Notes under the pieces: model-generated
Databases searched by the model: none
The model's input: the letters and a program-made list of their open reading frames with translations, nothing else
What the model was told of the DNA's origin: nothing
Made by a program: the position numbers and the translations under genes
Part shown: positions 26,088 through 38,283 of the stretch, one piece after another
Layout of the letters: every line of letters starts with the position of its first letter
Position numbering within the stretch: position 1 is the stretch's first letter
Assembly: GCA_963770635.1 (NCBI GenBank)
Contig: CAVYQI010000005.1
Coordinates: forward strand, 434,001 to 498,000
Source of the DNA: DASZIT01 sp963770635
Lineage (GTDB): Bacteria > Actinomycetota > Acidimicrobiia > Acidimicrobiales > RAAP-2
DNA: 64,000 bases
Direction: 5' to 3'

Positions 26088-26915
26088 TCAACCGGTAACG
26101 TCCAGGGCCAGGAGGTCGGTCGCCAGAACGACCTTCCCGTCGAACTTGGACTCGGCCTGGTCGAGCCATTCCTGCTCGGTGCCGGGCGCCGGTGAAGGCA
26201 CCAGATGAGTGAGCAAGAGGGTGCCGACCCCATTCCGAGCCGCCGTCTCTGCAGCATCGGGAACCGCGGAATGGTAATCGAGCACATCGTTGAGCCGCGG
26301 AAGCCCGAATTGCTCGATCAAGTCTCGCCGCACCACGGTGTGCACCAGCACGTCGGCATCCCGACACAGGCCGTCAAGCCCCGCGCACGGCACGGTGTCG
26401 CCGGCAATAACCACCGACCGGTCTCCGTCGTCGATCCGGTACCCGACCGTCGGCCGAACCGGGGCATGATCGGTCGGGGCCGCGGTGACGCGCACCATGC
26501 CCTCCTCGAGGATCAGGCCCCGCTCAACCTCGGTCACTTCTGCCGAGGGTCGCCATTGAAGATCATCGTGGTGGGCCAGGCGGTAGCCGATGTCAGGTTC
26601 GAGCATCGCCTCGGTGGCCCGGAGGAGTGTCGCGGTTCCACCCGGACCGTAGACGGGTAACGGGTTGGGTTGGAAGGACATCGCCCACCTCATGGTGTAG
26701 ATGTCATTCAGATCGGTGATGTGGTCGCTGTGGAGGTGGGTCAGGAACAGGGCCCGGAATGCTCCGGCCGCCGAACCGGCAGCCGCCGCCCGCATGAGGA
26801 CCCCGCGACCGCAGTCGAAGAGAAGGTCGCCGGCGCTGGTCCGCACCAATGTCGATGGACCCGCCCGCTGAGGATCGGGAAGCGGACTACCGCTACCAAG
26901 GATGACGATCTGCAT
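26088..26915 (-). CDS. Metallo-beta-lactamase-fold hydrolase, RNase Z/ElaC-like
   Basis: 275 aa. Zinc-binding motif THLHSDHITDL, then TAAPTDHAP (HxxD region), a metal Asp in VVIAGDT and a final LLLTHLVPSP, in the order found in RNase Z and related phosphodiesterases. The N-terminal GSGSPLPDPQRAGPSTLV is the ElaC-type opening that lacks the GTGxxxP of true RNase Z. A tRNA 3' nuclease or a small-molecule phosphodiesterase or sulfatase are both possible. The ATG at 26915 has GAGGAG upstream. Confidence 0.85.
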   Translation of the reverse strand: MQIVILGSGSPLPDPQRAGPSTLVRTSAGDLLFDCGRGVLMRAAAAGSAAGAFRALFLTHLHSDHITDLNDIYTMRWAMSFQPNPLPVYGPGGTATLLRATEAMLEPDIGYRLAHHDDLQWRPSAEVTEVERGLILEEGMVRVTAAPTDHAPVRPTVGYRIDDGDRSVVIAGDTVPCAGLDGLCRDADVLVHTVVRRDLIEQFGLPRLNDVLDYHSAVPDAAETAARNGVGTLLLTHLVPSPAPGTEQEWLDQAESKFDGKVVLATDLLALDVTG

Positions 26916-27011
26916 GGTGCTCCTCGCGTCGGGCAGGTGATGTGCCGCGGCAGCCTATGCCCCCATCACCAGGTCAAATGAGATCCAGCCAGGACGCTCC
27001 CGGTTGACGGC

Positions 27012-27872
27012 CTACCTGAGGGCCTCCGCCATCTCCTCCCGGGACGCGAGGGCGGCCGCTCGGAGTGAAGACGGGTCGGGGCCGGCGGCGAGCAGCGACC
27101 GAGACGAACTGGCCACCACCGATCCGGGCTTGCAGCCCCGGAACAGCTCGCCCACGTCGGCGGCGGTGGCACCCTGGGCGCCGACTCCCGGGGCCAGAAT
27201 CGGCCCCCCCAAGGAAGCCAGCGGGAACTTCGACGGGACCAAGGTGGCGCCGACCACCACCCCTACCGTTCCCAGAACCGGAAGTCCTCCGGCATTCAGC
27301 TCGGCAATCCGCCCCAGCAGCATGTCTTCCACCGCGGGACCCTGGCCGGACTCGGTACGGGCTTCCTGAAGGGCTCGGCCCTCCGGATTGGAGGTACGCA
27401 CCACCACGATCACCCCTCGCCCGTGCTCGGCGGCCAGGTCGAACATCGGCTGCAGCGAGCCGAGGCCCAGATAGGGCGTGGCCGTCACCGCGTCGGCGCA
27501 GAGGGGGTTCCGGGGATCGAGCCAGGTCGAGGCATATGCCTCCATGGTGCTTCCGATGTCCCCCCGCTTGGCATCGGCAATGACCAGGAGCCCGGCTTCC
27601 TGGGCATCCCGGATCAGAGTTTCGAGGGCGGCGATCCCGGCGGCTCCGAACCGTTCGAAGAACGCCACTTGCGGCTTCACCACCGGCACCACGCCGGCAA
27701 AGGCGTCGACGCATCTGGCCCCGAATTCCCGGAGGCCGACGGCATCGTCGCTGAGGCCCCAGGCCCTCAGCAGCGACTCGGACGGATCGATCCCCACGCA
27801 CAACGGCCCGGTCTCGTCGATCGCCGCCGCCATCCGGGCGCCGAAGCCCTCACGGACCCGCCCGTCAACCAT
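27012..27872 (-). CDS. pyrF: Orotidine-5'-phosphate decarboxylase, type 2
   Basis: Last step of UMP synthesis. 286 aa, the longer mycobacterial-type subfamily: LCVGIDPSESLLRAWGL, VVPVVKPQVAFFERFG, the catalytic ADAKRGDIGST and TATPYLGLGSLQPM. The start overlaps the end of pyrD by 8 nt. It is the last gene of the pyr operon; in many actinomycetes mihF follows directly, whereas here six kilobases of other genes intervene. Confidence 0.97.
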   Translation of the reverse strand: MVDGRVREGFGARMAAAIDETGPLCVGIDPSESLLRAWGLSDDAVGLREFGARCVDAFAGVVPVVKPQVAFFERFGAAGIAALETLIRDAQEAGLLVIADAKRGDIGSTMEAYASTWLDPRNPLCADAVTATPYLGLGSLQPMFDLAAEHGRGVIVVVRTSNPEGRALQEARTESGQGPAVEDMLLGRIAELNAGGLPVLGTVGVVVGATLVPSKFPLASLGGPILAPGVGAQGATAADVGELFRGCKPGSVVASSSRSLLAAGPDPSSLRAAALASREEMAEALR

Positions 27873-28837
27873 GGGCCGCTCCGATCAGCTCGCTCATTGC
27901 CCGGATCCCCCGCCGGGCGCACCACGACTCCATCTCCTCCAGTATCCGCCGCGGGGCACGGGGATCACGGAAGGTGGCGGTTCCCACCTGGATCCCGTTG
28001 GCCCCGGCCATCACCAGCTCGATGGCGTCGGCGCCCGTCGTCACGCCGCCCACCCCGATGATGGCGGCATCCGGGAGCGCACACCGCACGTCGTAGACAG
28101 CTCTCACCGCCACCGGGTGAATCGCAGCTCCGGACAAACCGCCGCCGCCGGCCCCGAGGAGGGGTCGTCGCTCCTCGACGTCGATGGTCATGGCCAGCAC
28201 CGTGTTGATGAGCGTCACCGCGTCGGCTCCCGCCCCGATGGCCGCGCTCGGCGATCTCCGCCAGGTCGGCGACGTTGGGGCTGAGCTTGGCCCAGAGCGG
28301 CAGGGGATTCGCCTGATGCACCGCAGCCAGCACTTCGGCGGTGGCCTTGGCCGAGTGGGCGAACATCCGACGCCGGTCCTCCACGTTCGGGCAGCTCACG
28401 TTCACTTCGATGGCGGTGAGGCCCTCGACCGCCGACAGGAGGGTGGCCGCCTCCCGCGTAGTCAGCCACCCGCTGCCCCCAGATACTGGCCACCACCCGG
28501 GCACCGGCGGCCAGCAGGCGCGGCAGGTCGTCCCGGGCCCATGCCTCGACCCCCGGGCCCTGGAGACCGACGCTGTTGAGCATTCCCGATGGCGTTTCGT
28601 GGACCCGCGGCGCGGCGTTGCCCGGCCACGGCGCCGGAGAGATGGATTTCACCACCACCGCCCCCAGGGAGGACAGCGGGAAATACGGCTCCAACTCGTC
28701 GCCGTGTCCGGCCGTCCCCGACGCGGTCATCACCGGATTGGGCAGCTGCAGGCGACCGATGCGACAGGTGGTATCCACATCGCCGGCGACGACGGCCCGC
28801 CACGCTTTCCGCATCCGCTCCGCCCGAACCCCGGCAC

Positions 28838-28841
<4 letters not shown>
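27865..28841 (-). CDS. pyrD: Dihydroorotate dehydrogenase, class 1B-like, interrupted by two inserted bases
   Basis: Oxidises dihydroorotate to orotate. Family motifs: LPNPVMTASGTAGHGDE, SGMLNSVGLQGPGV, the active-site Cys in IEVNVSCPNV, GGGLSGAAIHPVAVRAVYDV and IIGVGGVTTGADAIELVMAG. These fit class 1B (NAD-linked, normally with PyrK), not the membrane class 2 enzyme of mycobacteria. Two +1 insertions split it: one G too many at 28453-28455 (GCGGGAGG for GCGGAGG) and one extra C near 28240-28245. Corrected length is 324 aa. ATG at 28841 overlaps the carB stop (ATGA). No pyrK lies in the operon or the window. Confidence 0.9.
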
Positions 28842-32144
<3,303 letters not shown>

Positions 32145-32145
<1 letters not shown>

Positions 32146-33293
32146 CAGGCGGAGCCCCCGGTGCGGGAGGGCGCGCCGGTGGAATCCATCAGCAGCCGGA
32201 ACTCCTCGAACAGATAGCGGGCGTCGTGGGGTCCCGGCCCGGCTTCGGGGTGGTACTGGACGCTGAAGGCCGGGGTGTCCCGGCTCCGCAGCCCCTCGAT
32301 GACCCCGTCGTTGAGATTGACATGGGTGACGTCGGCCGATGCCAGCGATCCCTCGGCCACCGCATAGTTGTGGTTCTGGGAGGTGATCTCCACCTTCCCG
32401 GTGGCCAGCCGCTTCACCGGGTGGTTCCCGCCGTGGTGTCCGAACGGGAGCTTGTAGGTGGTGGCGCCGAGGGCGGCGGCCAGTATCTGGTGGCCGAGGC
32501 AGATCCCGAACACCGGCACGGTACCGCCGGCGGCCAACTTGCGGATCTCGGCGGTGATCGCCGGGAGTGCCGCCGGGTCGCCGGGGCCGTTGGAAAGGAA
32601 CACCCCGTCGGGCTCCAGGGCCAGAACCTCATCCGCCGGCGTCGACGCCGGCACCACCGTCACGGTGGCGAGCTCGCCGAGTTGGCGGAGCATGGCCTCC
32701 TTGATCCCGAAGTCGTAGGCCACCACCCGGTAGGGGCCATCGCCCCGGACCACGACCGTCTCGGTGGTCACGTCGGACACCAGGTCGCGACCGTCGGTGG
32801 CCTCGGCTGCCTGAGCCGCGGCCAGCAACGCGGACTCGGACGCGGTCCCGAAGGCACACGGCATGGCCCCGTGGTGGCGGAGATGGCGGGTCAGCCGGCG
32901 GGTGTCCACGCCGGTGATCCCCGGGATCCCGTGCCGGACCAGGAACGCCTCCAGGGTCTCCTGCGACCTCCAGCTGCTCGGACGATCGGCCAGATCGCGC
33001 ACGATGATCCCGCGACAGTGGGGTCGGGTCGCCTCGTCGTCGGTCGGGTTGACGCCGTAGTTGCCGATGTGCGGATAGGTGAAGGCGATGACCTGACCGG
33101 CGTAGGAGGGATCGGTGAGTACCTCCTGATAGCCGGAGAGCACGGTGTTGAACACCGCCTCCCCGGTGGCGATGCCGCCGCCTCCCCCGGCGCCGACCGG
33201 GCCGGCCCCGATCGCGTCACCCTCGAACACCTCGCCGTCGGCCAGCACCAGCAGGGCCTCGGAGCGAGGGGCGGTCCCGTTCCGTCCGGTCAT
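32145..33293 (-). CDS. carA: Carbamoyl-phosphate synthase small subunit (glutaminase)
   Basis: Class I glutamine amidotransferase subunit feeding ammonia to CarB. 382 aa. N-terminal CPSase domain (EALLVLADGEVFEGDA, AVFNTVLSGYQEVLTDPSYAGQ) and C-terminal GATase with the nucleophile in VPVFGICLGHQILAAALG and the His-Glu pair in FSVQYHPEAGPG. ATG at 33293 overlaps the pyrC stop (ATGA); the longer upstream frame lies within pyrC and is discarded. Confidence 0.97.
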
Positions 33294-34606
33294 CGGGTCG
33301 CCTCGCCGTCGACGACCACCGGCTCTCCCCGGAACACCGTGTGCCGGACCCTGCCGGTGAGGGTCCGGCCGGCGTACGGCGTGTTGCGGCTCCGGCTGGC
33401 CAGCGCCATGGGGTCGACCGTCCAGGTGGCGGCGGGGTCGATCACGCACAGGTTGGCCTCCGCCCCCGGCTCGATCGGGCCCCCCTGGCCTCCTCCGCTC
33501 TCCGGCCCGAGCCCGGCGATGGCCGCCGGCTGCCAACTCATCAGCGCGAGTATCCGCGAAAGGGGGAGTTCGAGCTCGGTGATGGCCAAGGCCAGGGCCG
33601 TCTGCAAGCCGAGCATCCCCGGGGGGGCGAGGTCGAACGGGAGATCCTTGAACTCGGGAGCGTGGGGGGCGTGGTCGGTGGCGATGGCGTCGAGGGTCCC
33701 GTCGGCCAGTCCTGCCTTCACCGCGTCGACGTCGGATTGGGGCCGGAGCGGGGGGTTGACCTTGAACACCGGGTCGTACCCGACCGCGCTGGCATCGGTC
33801 AGCGAGAAGTGATGGGGGGCGGCCTCGGCGGTGACCGGCAACCCGGCGGCTTTGGCCCGCCTCACCAGGTCGACGGACGGTGCGGTGGACAGATGGAGAA
33901 AGTGGATGCGGGCACCGGTGGCCCGAGACAGCGCAATGTCCCTCGCCACCATGACCTCCTCGGCCAGCGCCGGTATGCCCGGGAGGCCCAGCCGGCTCGA
34001 CCAGGCGCCCTCGTGCATGGCGCCGTCGCAGGCCAGGGTCCCGTCCTCACAATGCTGGGCGAGGGTGACGCCGAGACCGCGGGCGTACTCGAGGGCACGG
34101 CGCATCAGGCCGGCCGACTGCACCCCGGCACCGTCGTCGGTGAACAGGTGGACGCCGAGGGCGGCGAGTTCGGCCATGGGGGCGAGATGGTTCCCCTCCC
34201 GGCCCACGGTGATGGCCCCGGCCACCGCCACCTGGGCGGTGGCGCGGTGAGCCAACTCGAGGACATTCCGGACGGCGTCGGCGGAGTCGAGGGGTGGGTC
34301 GGTGTTGGGCATGGCCACCACCGCGGTGTAGCCACCCAGCGCCGCGGCCCGGGTACCGGTCTCGATGGTCTCGGCTTCCTCCTGGCCGGGCTCCCGGAGG
34401 TGGGCGTGGAGGTCGACCAGGCCGGGGGCCACCGTGCACCCGCCGGCGTCGAGCACCGTGGCGCCGGGCGGCACCCCGAGCCCCTCTCGGGTGGCTTGGA
34501 CGACGCCGTTGGCCACCGCCACGTCGACCCGACGCTCACCGGTGGCGTCAATCACGGTGCCCCCCCTGATGACCAAGGTGGGCGCCCCTCCACGCGGCTC
34601 AGGCAT
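33290..34606 (-). CDS. pyrC: Dihydroorotase
   Basis: Zinc amidohydrolase closing the dihydroorotate ring. About 438 aa, class I: APGLVDLHAHLREPGQEEAE (metal HxH), LTDDGAG-type loop FTDDGAGVQS, AQHCED, APHHFSLTD and the metal Asp in DAIATDHAPHAPEFK. It starts inside the end of pyrB; ATG 34606 is preferred to GTG 34612 two codons earlier. Confidence 0.96.
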   Translation of the reverse strand: MPEPRGGAPTLVIRGGTVIDATGERRVDVAVANGVVQATREGLGVPPGATVLDAGGCTVAPGLVDLHAHLREPGQEEAETIETGTRAAALGGYTAVVAMPNTDPPLDSADAVRNVLELAHRATAQVAVAGAITVGREGNHLAPMAELAALGVHLFTDDGAGVQSAGLMRRALEYARGLGVTLAQHCEDGTLACDGAMHEGAWSSRLGLPGIPALAEEVMVARDIALSRATGARIHFLHLSTAPSVDLVRRAKAAGLPVTAEAAPHHFSLTDASAVGYDPVFKVNPPLRPQSDVDAVKAGLADGTLDAIATDHAPHAPEFKDLPFDLAPPGMLGLQTALALAITELELPLSRILALMSWQPAAIAGLGPESGGGQGGPIEPGAEANLCVIDPAATWTVDPMALASRSRNTPYAGRTLTGRVRHTVFRGEPVVVDGEATR

Positions 34607-35570
34607 CGGCACTGCTCTCGACCTGGCCCTGCCCGAGCATGAGGAAGAGCACCGCCATCCGGACGGCCACGCCGTTGCTGACCTGGCCGGTGATGTGGGC
34701 CGCCGGCAGGTCGGCCACCTCCGAGGCGATCTCCACCCCCCGCACCATCGGCCCCGGATGGAGGATCAGGGTCTCGGGTTTCAACATCGCCGCCCGCCGG
34801 GCGGTGAGCCCGAACCCGGCGGTGTACTCGCGCAGGCTGGGCACGAACTCGCCGCTTCCGCGTTCGGACTGGAGTCGGAGCAGCGACACCACGTCGGCCG
34901 ACGGAAGCTCCTTGTCGATGTCGTGACTGACGGCGACGATGGGCCACCCCTCGATCGAGGGGGGCAGCAGGGTGGGGGGCGCGACCAGGGTCACCTCCGC
35001 ACCCAGGGCGGCGTAAGCGGAGATCTGGGAGCGGGCAACCCGGCTGTGCCGGATGTCGCCCACGATGATCACCTGCAGGCTCTTGAACCTGTGCACCCCG
35101 TCATCGCCCCCACCCAGCGCCTGGCGGACGGTATAGAGGTCGAGGAGGGCCTGGGTCGGATGCTCGTGCCAGCCGTCCCCGGCGTTGATGACCGACGAAC
35201 TGCTGACCCAGCGGGCCACCCGGGCCGGTGCCCCCGAGGACGGATGGCGAATGATGATGGCGTCGATGCCCATCGCTTCGATGGTCTCCACCGTGTCGCG
35301 GAGCGACTCGCCCTTCTTCACCGAGGAGGATCCGGCCGCGAACGACAACACGTCGGCCGAGAGCCGCTTGGCCGCGGTTTCGAAGGAGACCCGGGTGCGG
35401 GTCGAATCTTCGAAGAACACCGTCGCCACCGTGCGCCCCCGCAGCGCGGGGACCTTCGGATTGGCCCGGTGGCCGACCTCCACGAAAGAGTCGGCAACCC
35501 GCAGCACCTCGCCGATGCCATCGGAACCCAGGTCGTCGATGGCCAGGAGATGGTGGGGGAAGCTGCTCAC
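34599..35570 (-). CDS. pyrB: Aspartate carbamoyltransferase catalytic subunit
   Basis: Transfers the carbamoyl group to aspartate. 323 aa; the carbamoyl-phosphate motif is FFEDSTRTRVSFETAAKRL and the aspartate-side motif is GWHEHPTQALLDLYT, with LILHPGPMVRGVEI near the end. No pyrI regulatory chain is present, as usual outside Gammaproteobacteria. The start overlaps the pyrR stop. Confidence 0.97.
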   Translation of the reverse strand: MSSFPHHLLAIDDLGSDGIGEVLRVADSFVEVGHRANPKVPALRGRTVATVFFEDSTRTRVSFETAAKRLSADVLSFAAGSSSVKKGESLRDTVETIEAMGIDAIIIRHPSSGAPARVARWVSSSSVINAGDGWHEHPTQALLDLYTVRQALGGGDDGVHRFKSLQVIIVGDIRHSRVARSQISAYAALGAEVTLVAPPTLLPPSIEGWPIVAVSHDIDKELPSADVVSLLRLQSERGSGEFVPSLREYTAGFGLTARRAAMLKPETLILHPGPMVRGVEIASEVADLPAAHITGQVSNGVAVRMAVLFLMLGQGQVESSADA

Positions 35571-36136
35571 TTCCCGACCAGATCCCCGAGGGCCACGCCG
35601 TCTTCGGTGACGTCGACCATCTCGTCGCGGCGGGTGGGGAGATTCTTTCCGACGTAGTCGGGGCGGATCGGCAGTTCCCGGTGGCCCCGGTCGACCATCA
35701 CCGCCAGCTGTACCGCCTGGGCCCGCCCGTACTCACTGACCGCGTTCAAGGCCGCCCGGATGGTGCGACCGGTGAACAACACGTCGTCGACCAGCACCAC
35801 GGTGGCACCGGTGAGATCGAAGCTGATGTCGGTCACCGCTTCCGGCAACACCGGGCGCAACCCGATGTCGTCGCGGTAGAAGGCCACATCGAGGATGCCG
35901 ACCGGGATGGTGGTGTTCTCGACGGCTTCGAGGCTGGCCGCCAACCGTCGGGCGATCGGGACCCCGCCGGTCTGCAGGCCGATCAGCACCAGGTGCTCGA
36001 GCCCCCGGTTCCGCTCGGCGATCTCGTGGGCCATGCGGGTGATGGCTCGCTGGACGTCGGATGCCGACATCACTTGGGCCCTGGGTACAAATACCGCGCC
36101 CCGCGGTCGTGCATGACTGCGTTCGCGTTCGGCCAC
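35567..36136 (-). CDS. pyrR: PyrR, pyrimidine operon RNA-binding regulator / uracil phosphoribosyltransferase
   Basis: 189 aa. The PRPP motif is TVVLVDDVLFTGRTIRAAL; other PyrR features are IGLQTGGVPIARRLA and DIGLRPVLPE. In Bacillus PyrR binds pyr leader RNA when UMP is high; the mycobacterial relative is reported to repress translation. GTG at 36136 was chosen because AGGAGG lies 4 nt upstream; the longer frame starts at a GTG within the conserved RNA loop (36163). It is first in pyrR-pyrB-pyrC-carA-carB-pyrD-pyrF, and every junction overlaps. Its leader carries a PyrR-type loop, so autoregulation is likely. Confidence 0.95.
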   Translation of the reverse strand: MAERERSHARPRGAVFVPRAQVMSASDVQRAITRMAHEIAERNRGLEHLVLIGLQTGGVPIARRLAASLEAVENTTIPVGILDVAFYRDDIGLRPVLPEAVTDISFDLTGATVVLVDDVLFTGRTIRAALNAVSEYGRAQAVQLAVMVDRGHRELPIRPDYVGKNLPTRRDEMVDVTEDGVALGDLVGK

Positions 36137-36153
36137 CGTTCCTCCTGTCCGTT

Positions 36154-36171
36154 CGGGCCTCACGGGACCCG
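36154..36171 (-). promoter_or_regulatory. PyrR-binding RNA loop in the pyr leader
   Basis: Minus strand reads CGGGTCCCGTGAGGCCCG. CGGG and CCCG pair, and the loop holds TCCCGTGAGG, an exact match to the core UCCNGNGAGG of the PyrR site known from Bacillus (ARUCCNGNGAGGYU). It lies 7 nt before the AGGAGG of pyrR and about 10-15 nt into the transcript expected from the TATAGT box. The leader is too short for a terminator/antiterminator pair, so occlusion of ribosome binding is the more likely mode. Confidence 0.75.
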
Positions 36172-36189
36172 CTTCACGGTCAGACGTTG

Positions 36190-36195
36190 ACTATA
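36190..36195 (-). promoter_or_regulatory. -10 box of the pyr operon promoter
   Basis: TATAGT on the minus strand, 10 nt past the tetR stop and 53 nt before the pyrR GTG. It is the best -10 match in the gap and would give a leader of about 47 nt that includes the PyrR loop. No clear -35. Confidence 0.5.
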
Positions 36196-36204
36196 CCGCG
36201 ACCC

Positions 36205-36889
36205 TCACCTCGGCGCGGCACCTCGGGCGCCGGCACCCCGGGTCCGTCGCGGCGCCGGACCGGCAAACGCCGCCAGCCCACTCCCGGCGAAGACGGTGAG
36301 CTGATCGACCAACTCGGCCCGTGACACCGTCCTCGAATCCACCCACCAGTCGGCGGCCATGAACACCGAACCCATCAGTGCGTAACCGAGGGTGACGGCC
36401 GGGGCGGGATCGGCTCCGGCGGCATCCAGTCCCTCAGCCAGGATGGCGCCCACCTGCTCGCCCACCGAGACCAACAGCCGGCGCTCGCCGAGCGAACGAC
36501 CGAAGCCGGCAGCGCCCTGCACCAGAAACCGGAACAGGGCCGGCTCGTCTTCCACGAAATTGGCAGAAGGCGTCGATGGCCCCCCGCAACGCCATCGGGA
36601 GCTGGCGATCGTCCGTCATCAATGAACCGATCCGCTGCGACAGCTCACCCGATACCTCGGCGGCCAGGGCGTCGGCCAACGAGGCTTTGTCCTCGAAGGC
36701 GGCATACAGGGCCGGCTTGGTGTAGCCGGCGACCCCGGCGATCGCCGCCATCGACGCATCGGGGCCGAGGCGGGCGATGGCGTGTCGGGCCGCCGCCATC
36801 AGCTGGCGCCGACGTTGCTCGGGATCCGGTCGGGGCCCGGGCGGCCGGCCCCGGCGGGCCCGGGGGAAGGCCATGGCGGTGTTTCCCAT
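36205..36889 (-). CDS. TetR-family transcriptional regulator, interrupted by one inserted base
   Basis: Residues about 23-70 are a TetR helix-turn-helix: RRRQLMAAARHAIARLG, then SMAAIAGVAGYTKPALYAAF with the usual Y.H/AF ending. The C-terminal ligand and dimer domain is reached only after removing one T at 36557-36559 (CAATTTCGTG for CAATTCGTG), restoring AIDAFCQFVEDEPALFRFLV. Corrected length is 227 aa. ATG at 36889 follows TATACT by 6 nt, so the mRNA is leaderless. It is divergent from the DUF2236 gene, with a palindrome in the 59-bp gap, suggesting it represses both. The ligand is unknown. Confidence 0.88.
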
Positions 36890-36895
36890 GGATCC

Positions 36896-36901
36896 AGTAT
36901 A
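36896..36901 (-). promoter_or_regulatory. -10 box of a leaderless promoter (tetR)
   Basis: TATACT on the minus strand, 6 nt before the tetR ATG. The adjoining palindrome covers the stretch immediately upstream of this box. Confidence 0.6.
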
Positions 36902-36918
36902 AAGTACCGACGGTAGTT
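36902..36918. promoter_or_regulatory. Probable TetR operator
   Basis: Seventeen-bp dyad AAGTACCGACGGTAGTT centred on A36910. The inner TACCG-A-CGGTA is a perfect inverted repeat, and only one outer pair (36904/36916) mismatches. It lies between divergent tetR and the DUF2236 gene, abutting the tetR -10. Size and position fit a TetR dimer site; binding is inferred. Confidence 0.6.
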
Positions 36919-36948
36919 AATGTTGCCGATCCTCCGGGAGGAACACAC

Positions 36949-37854
36949 ATGAAACTGGATCCGATGAGCCCGGTCCGCGGGATGGTGGCGTCGACCCTGC
37001 GCAGCAAGTTCGGCACGCCGCTGGTGTCCTTCGACGACTCCCCCGGTGATCCTGGCCTGTTCGGCCCGGATTCGGTCACCTGGCGGGTGCACTCGGACAT
37101 GCCCGCCATGCTCATCGGCGGGGTCTCGTCCCTGTTGTTACAGACGCTCCATCCCGGGGCGATGGCGGGGGTAGCCGATTTCTCCGTCTACGAGGAGGAT
37201 CCGCTGGGCCGGCTGCAACGGACGGGCACCTTCGTGGGGGGAACCATCTTCGGGTCCACCGCCACCGCCGAGAAGCTCATCGAGACGGTGAAGAACGTGC
37301 ACCTGTCGGTGAAGGGGACCCGTCCCGACGGTGTTCCCTATTCCGCCACCGATCCGGATCTGCTCCGTTGGGTGCATGTCGCCGAACACGCCCAGTTCTT
37401 GCGGGCCAACCAGCTCTTCGGCGTCCGCCCCCTCCGGGCCCCGGAGGTGGACCGGTACTTCGGCGAGGTGGCCGAGATCGCCCGCCGACTGGGCGCGACC
37501 GGGGTTCCGACCGATGCGGCCGGCGTCGACGCCTATTTCGCCGGGGTCCGACCGGAACTGGAGTTCGGGGACCAGGCGGCCCGTGGCCTTCAGTTCCTGC
37601 TGGCGCCGAACATCGGGGGTGTGGTGGAGCAGGCCGCCTACACCCCGCTGATTCACGCGGCCATATCCCTACTTCCCGACTGGGCCTCCCGGATGTTGGG
37701 GATCTGGCAGCCCTGGCCGGAGTTGGTCGCCACCCGCGGCGCCGCCTGGGGCCTGTGCCGGGCTCTGCGGATGGTCATGCCGCGCAGCGAGGCCTTCACC
37801 CGGTCGATGCGCCGGGCCCGGGCGTTGCCCGGGGCCGAGCCGGCGGCGGCCTGA
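36949..37854 (+). CDS. DUF2236 oxygenase-like protein (MpaB/Lcp type)
   Basis: 301 aa, soluble, no signal peptide. It matches DUF2236, the family of latex-clearing protein and fungal MpaB, which contains haem or metal oxygenases: WRVHSDMPAMLIGGVSSLLLQTLHPGAMAGV (positions about 44-74), TGTFVGGTIFGSTATAEKLI, then WVHVAEHAQFLRANQLFG, with His residues in the last two blocks as candidate ligands. ATG at 36949 has GGGAGGA seven nt upstream. It is divergent from a TetR gene and probably under its control. Substrate unknown; secretion, as in Lcp, is not indicated. Confidence 0.85.
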   Translation: MKLDPMSPVRGMVASTLRSKFGTPLVSFDDSPGDPGLFGPDSVTWRVHSDMPAMLIGGVSSLLLQTLHPGAMAGVADFSVYEEDPLGRLQRTGTFVGGTIFGSTATAEKLIETVKNVHLSVKGTRPDGVPYSATDPDLLRWVHVAEHAQFLRANQLFGVRPLRAPEVDRYFGEVAEIARRLGATGVPTDAAGVDAYFAGVRPELEFGDQAARGLQFLLAPNIGGVVEQAAYTPLIHAAISLLPDWASRMLGIWQPWPELVATRGAAWGLCRALRMVMPRSEAFTRSMRRARALPGAEPAAA

Positions 37855-37887
37855 TCGGTTCGCCCACCGGGACGGATGGCTGCCGAG

Positions 37888-38283
37888 TCAGTCCCGGATG
37901 CGAGCGGCCAGCGTGGAGAGTACCCCGTTGACGAAGCGCCCGGAGTCGTCAGTGGAGTAGCCGGAGGCCAGCTCCACCGCCTCGTTGAGGATCACCGCGG
38001 TCGGCACCTCGGGTGAGGCCAGCAGTTCAGCCACCGCCAGTCGGAGGACGTTGCGATCGACCACCGCCATCCGGTCGAGGTCCCAGCCGATGGCGGCGGC
38101 GCCGATGAGGTCGTCGATCTCGACGCCCCGGTCCTCCACCATGTGCAGCAACGCCGCCGTGTAGGGGTCGGGCGGGACCATCAGCGCGTCCAGGATCACC
38201 GACGGGGAGTCACCTTTCAGCTCGGCCTCGTACATGAGCGAGAGGGCCCGCTCTCGGGCCTGGTGTCGGGGCGAGGTTTCCAT
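37888..38283 (-). CDS. nusB: Transcription antitermination factor NusB
   Basis: 131 aa all-helical RNA-binding protein of the rRNA antitermination complex. It opens SPRHQARERALSLMYEAEL, the boxA-binding face, and has RNVLRLAVAELLASPEVPTAVILNEAVELA and GRFVNGVLSTLA. It follows efp after 86 nt with no gene in the gap. Confidence 0.96.
   Translation of the reverse strand: METSPRHQARERALSLMYEAELKGDSPSVILDALMVPPDPYTAALLHMVEDRGVEIDDLIGAAAIGWDLDRMAVVDRNVLRLAVAELLASPEVPTAVILNEAVELASGYSTDDSGRFVNGVLSTLAARIRD

Noticed and set aside
32226..33812. Plus-strand ORF of 528 codons opposite carA and pyrC
   Set aside because: Shadow of two well-conserved genes; translation is Gly/Val/Asp-rich without a fold.
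36554..36562. Programmed +1 frameshift in the TetR gene
   Set aside because: The same kind of +1 break occurs in nine other unrelated positions including essential enzymes, with no shared slippery motif or downstream structure; a sequence error is simpler.
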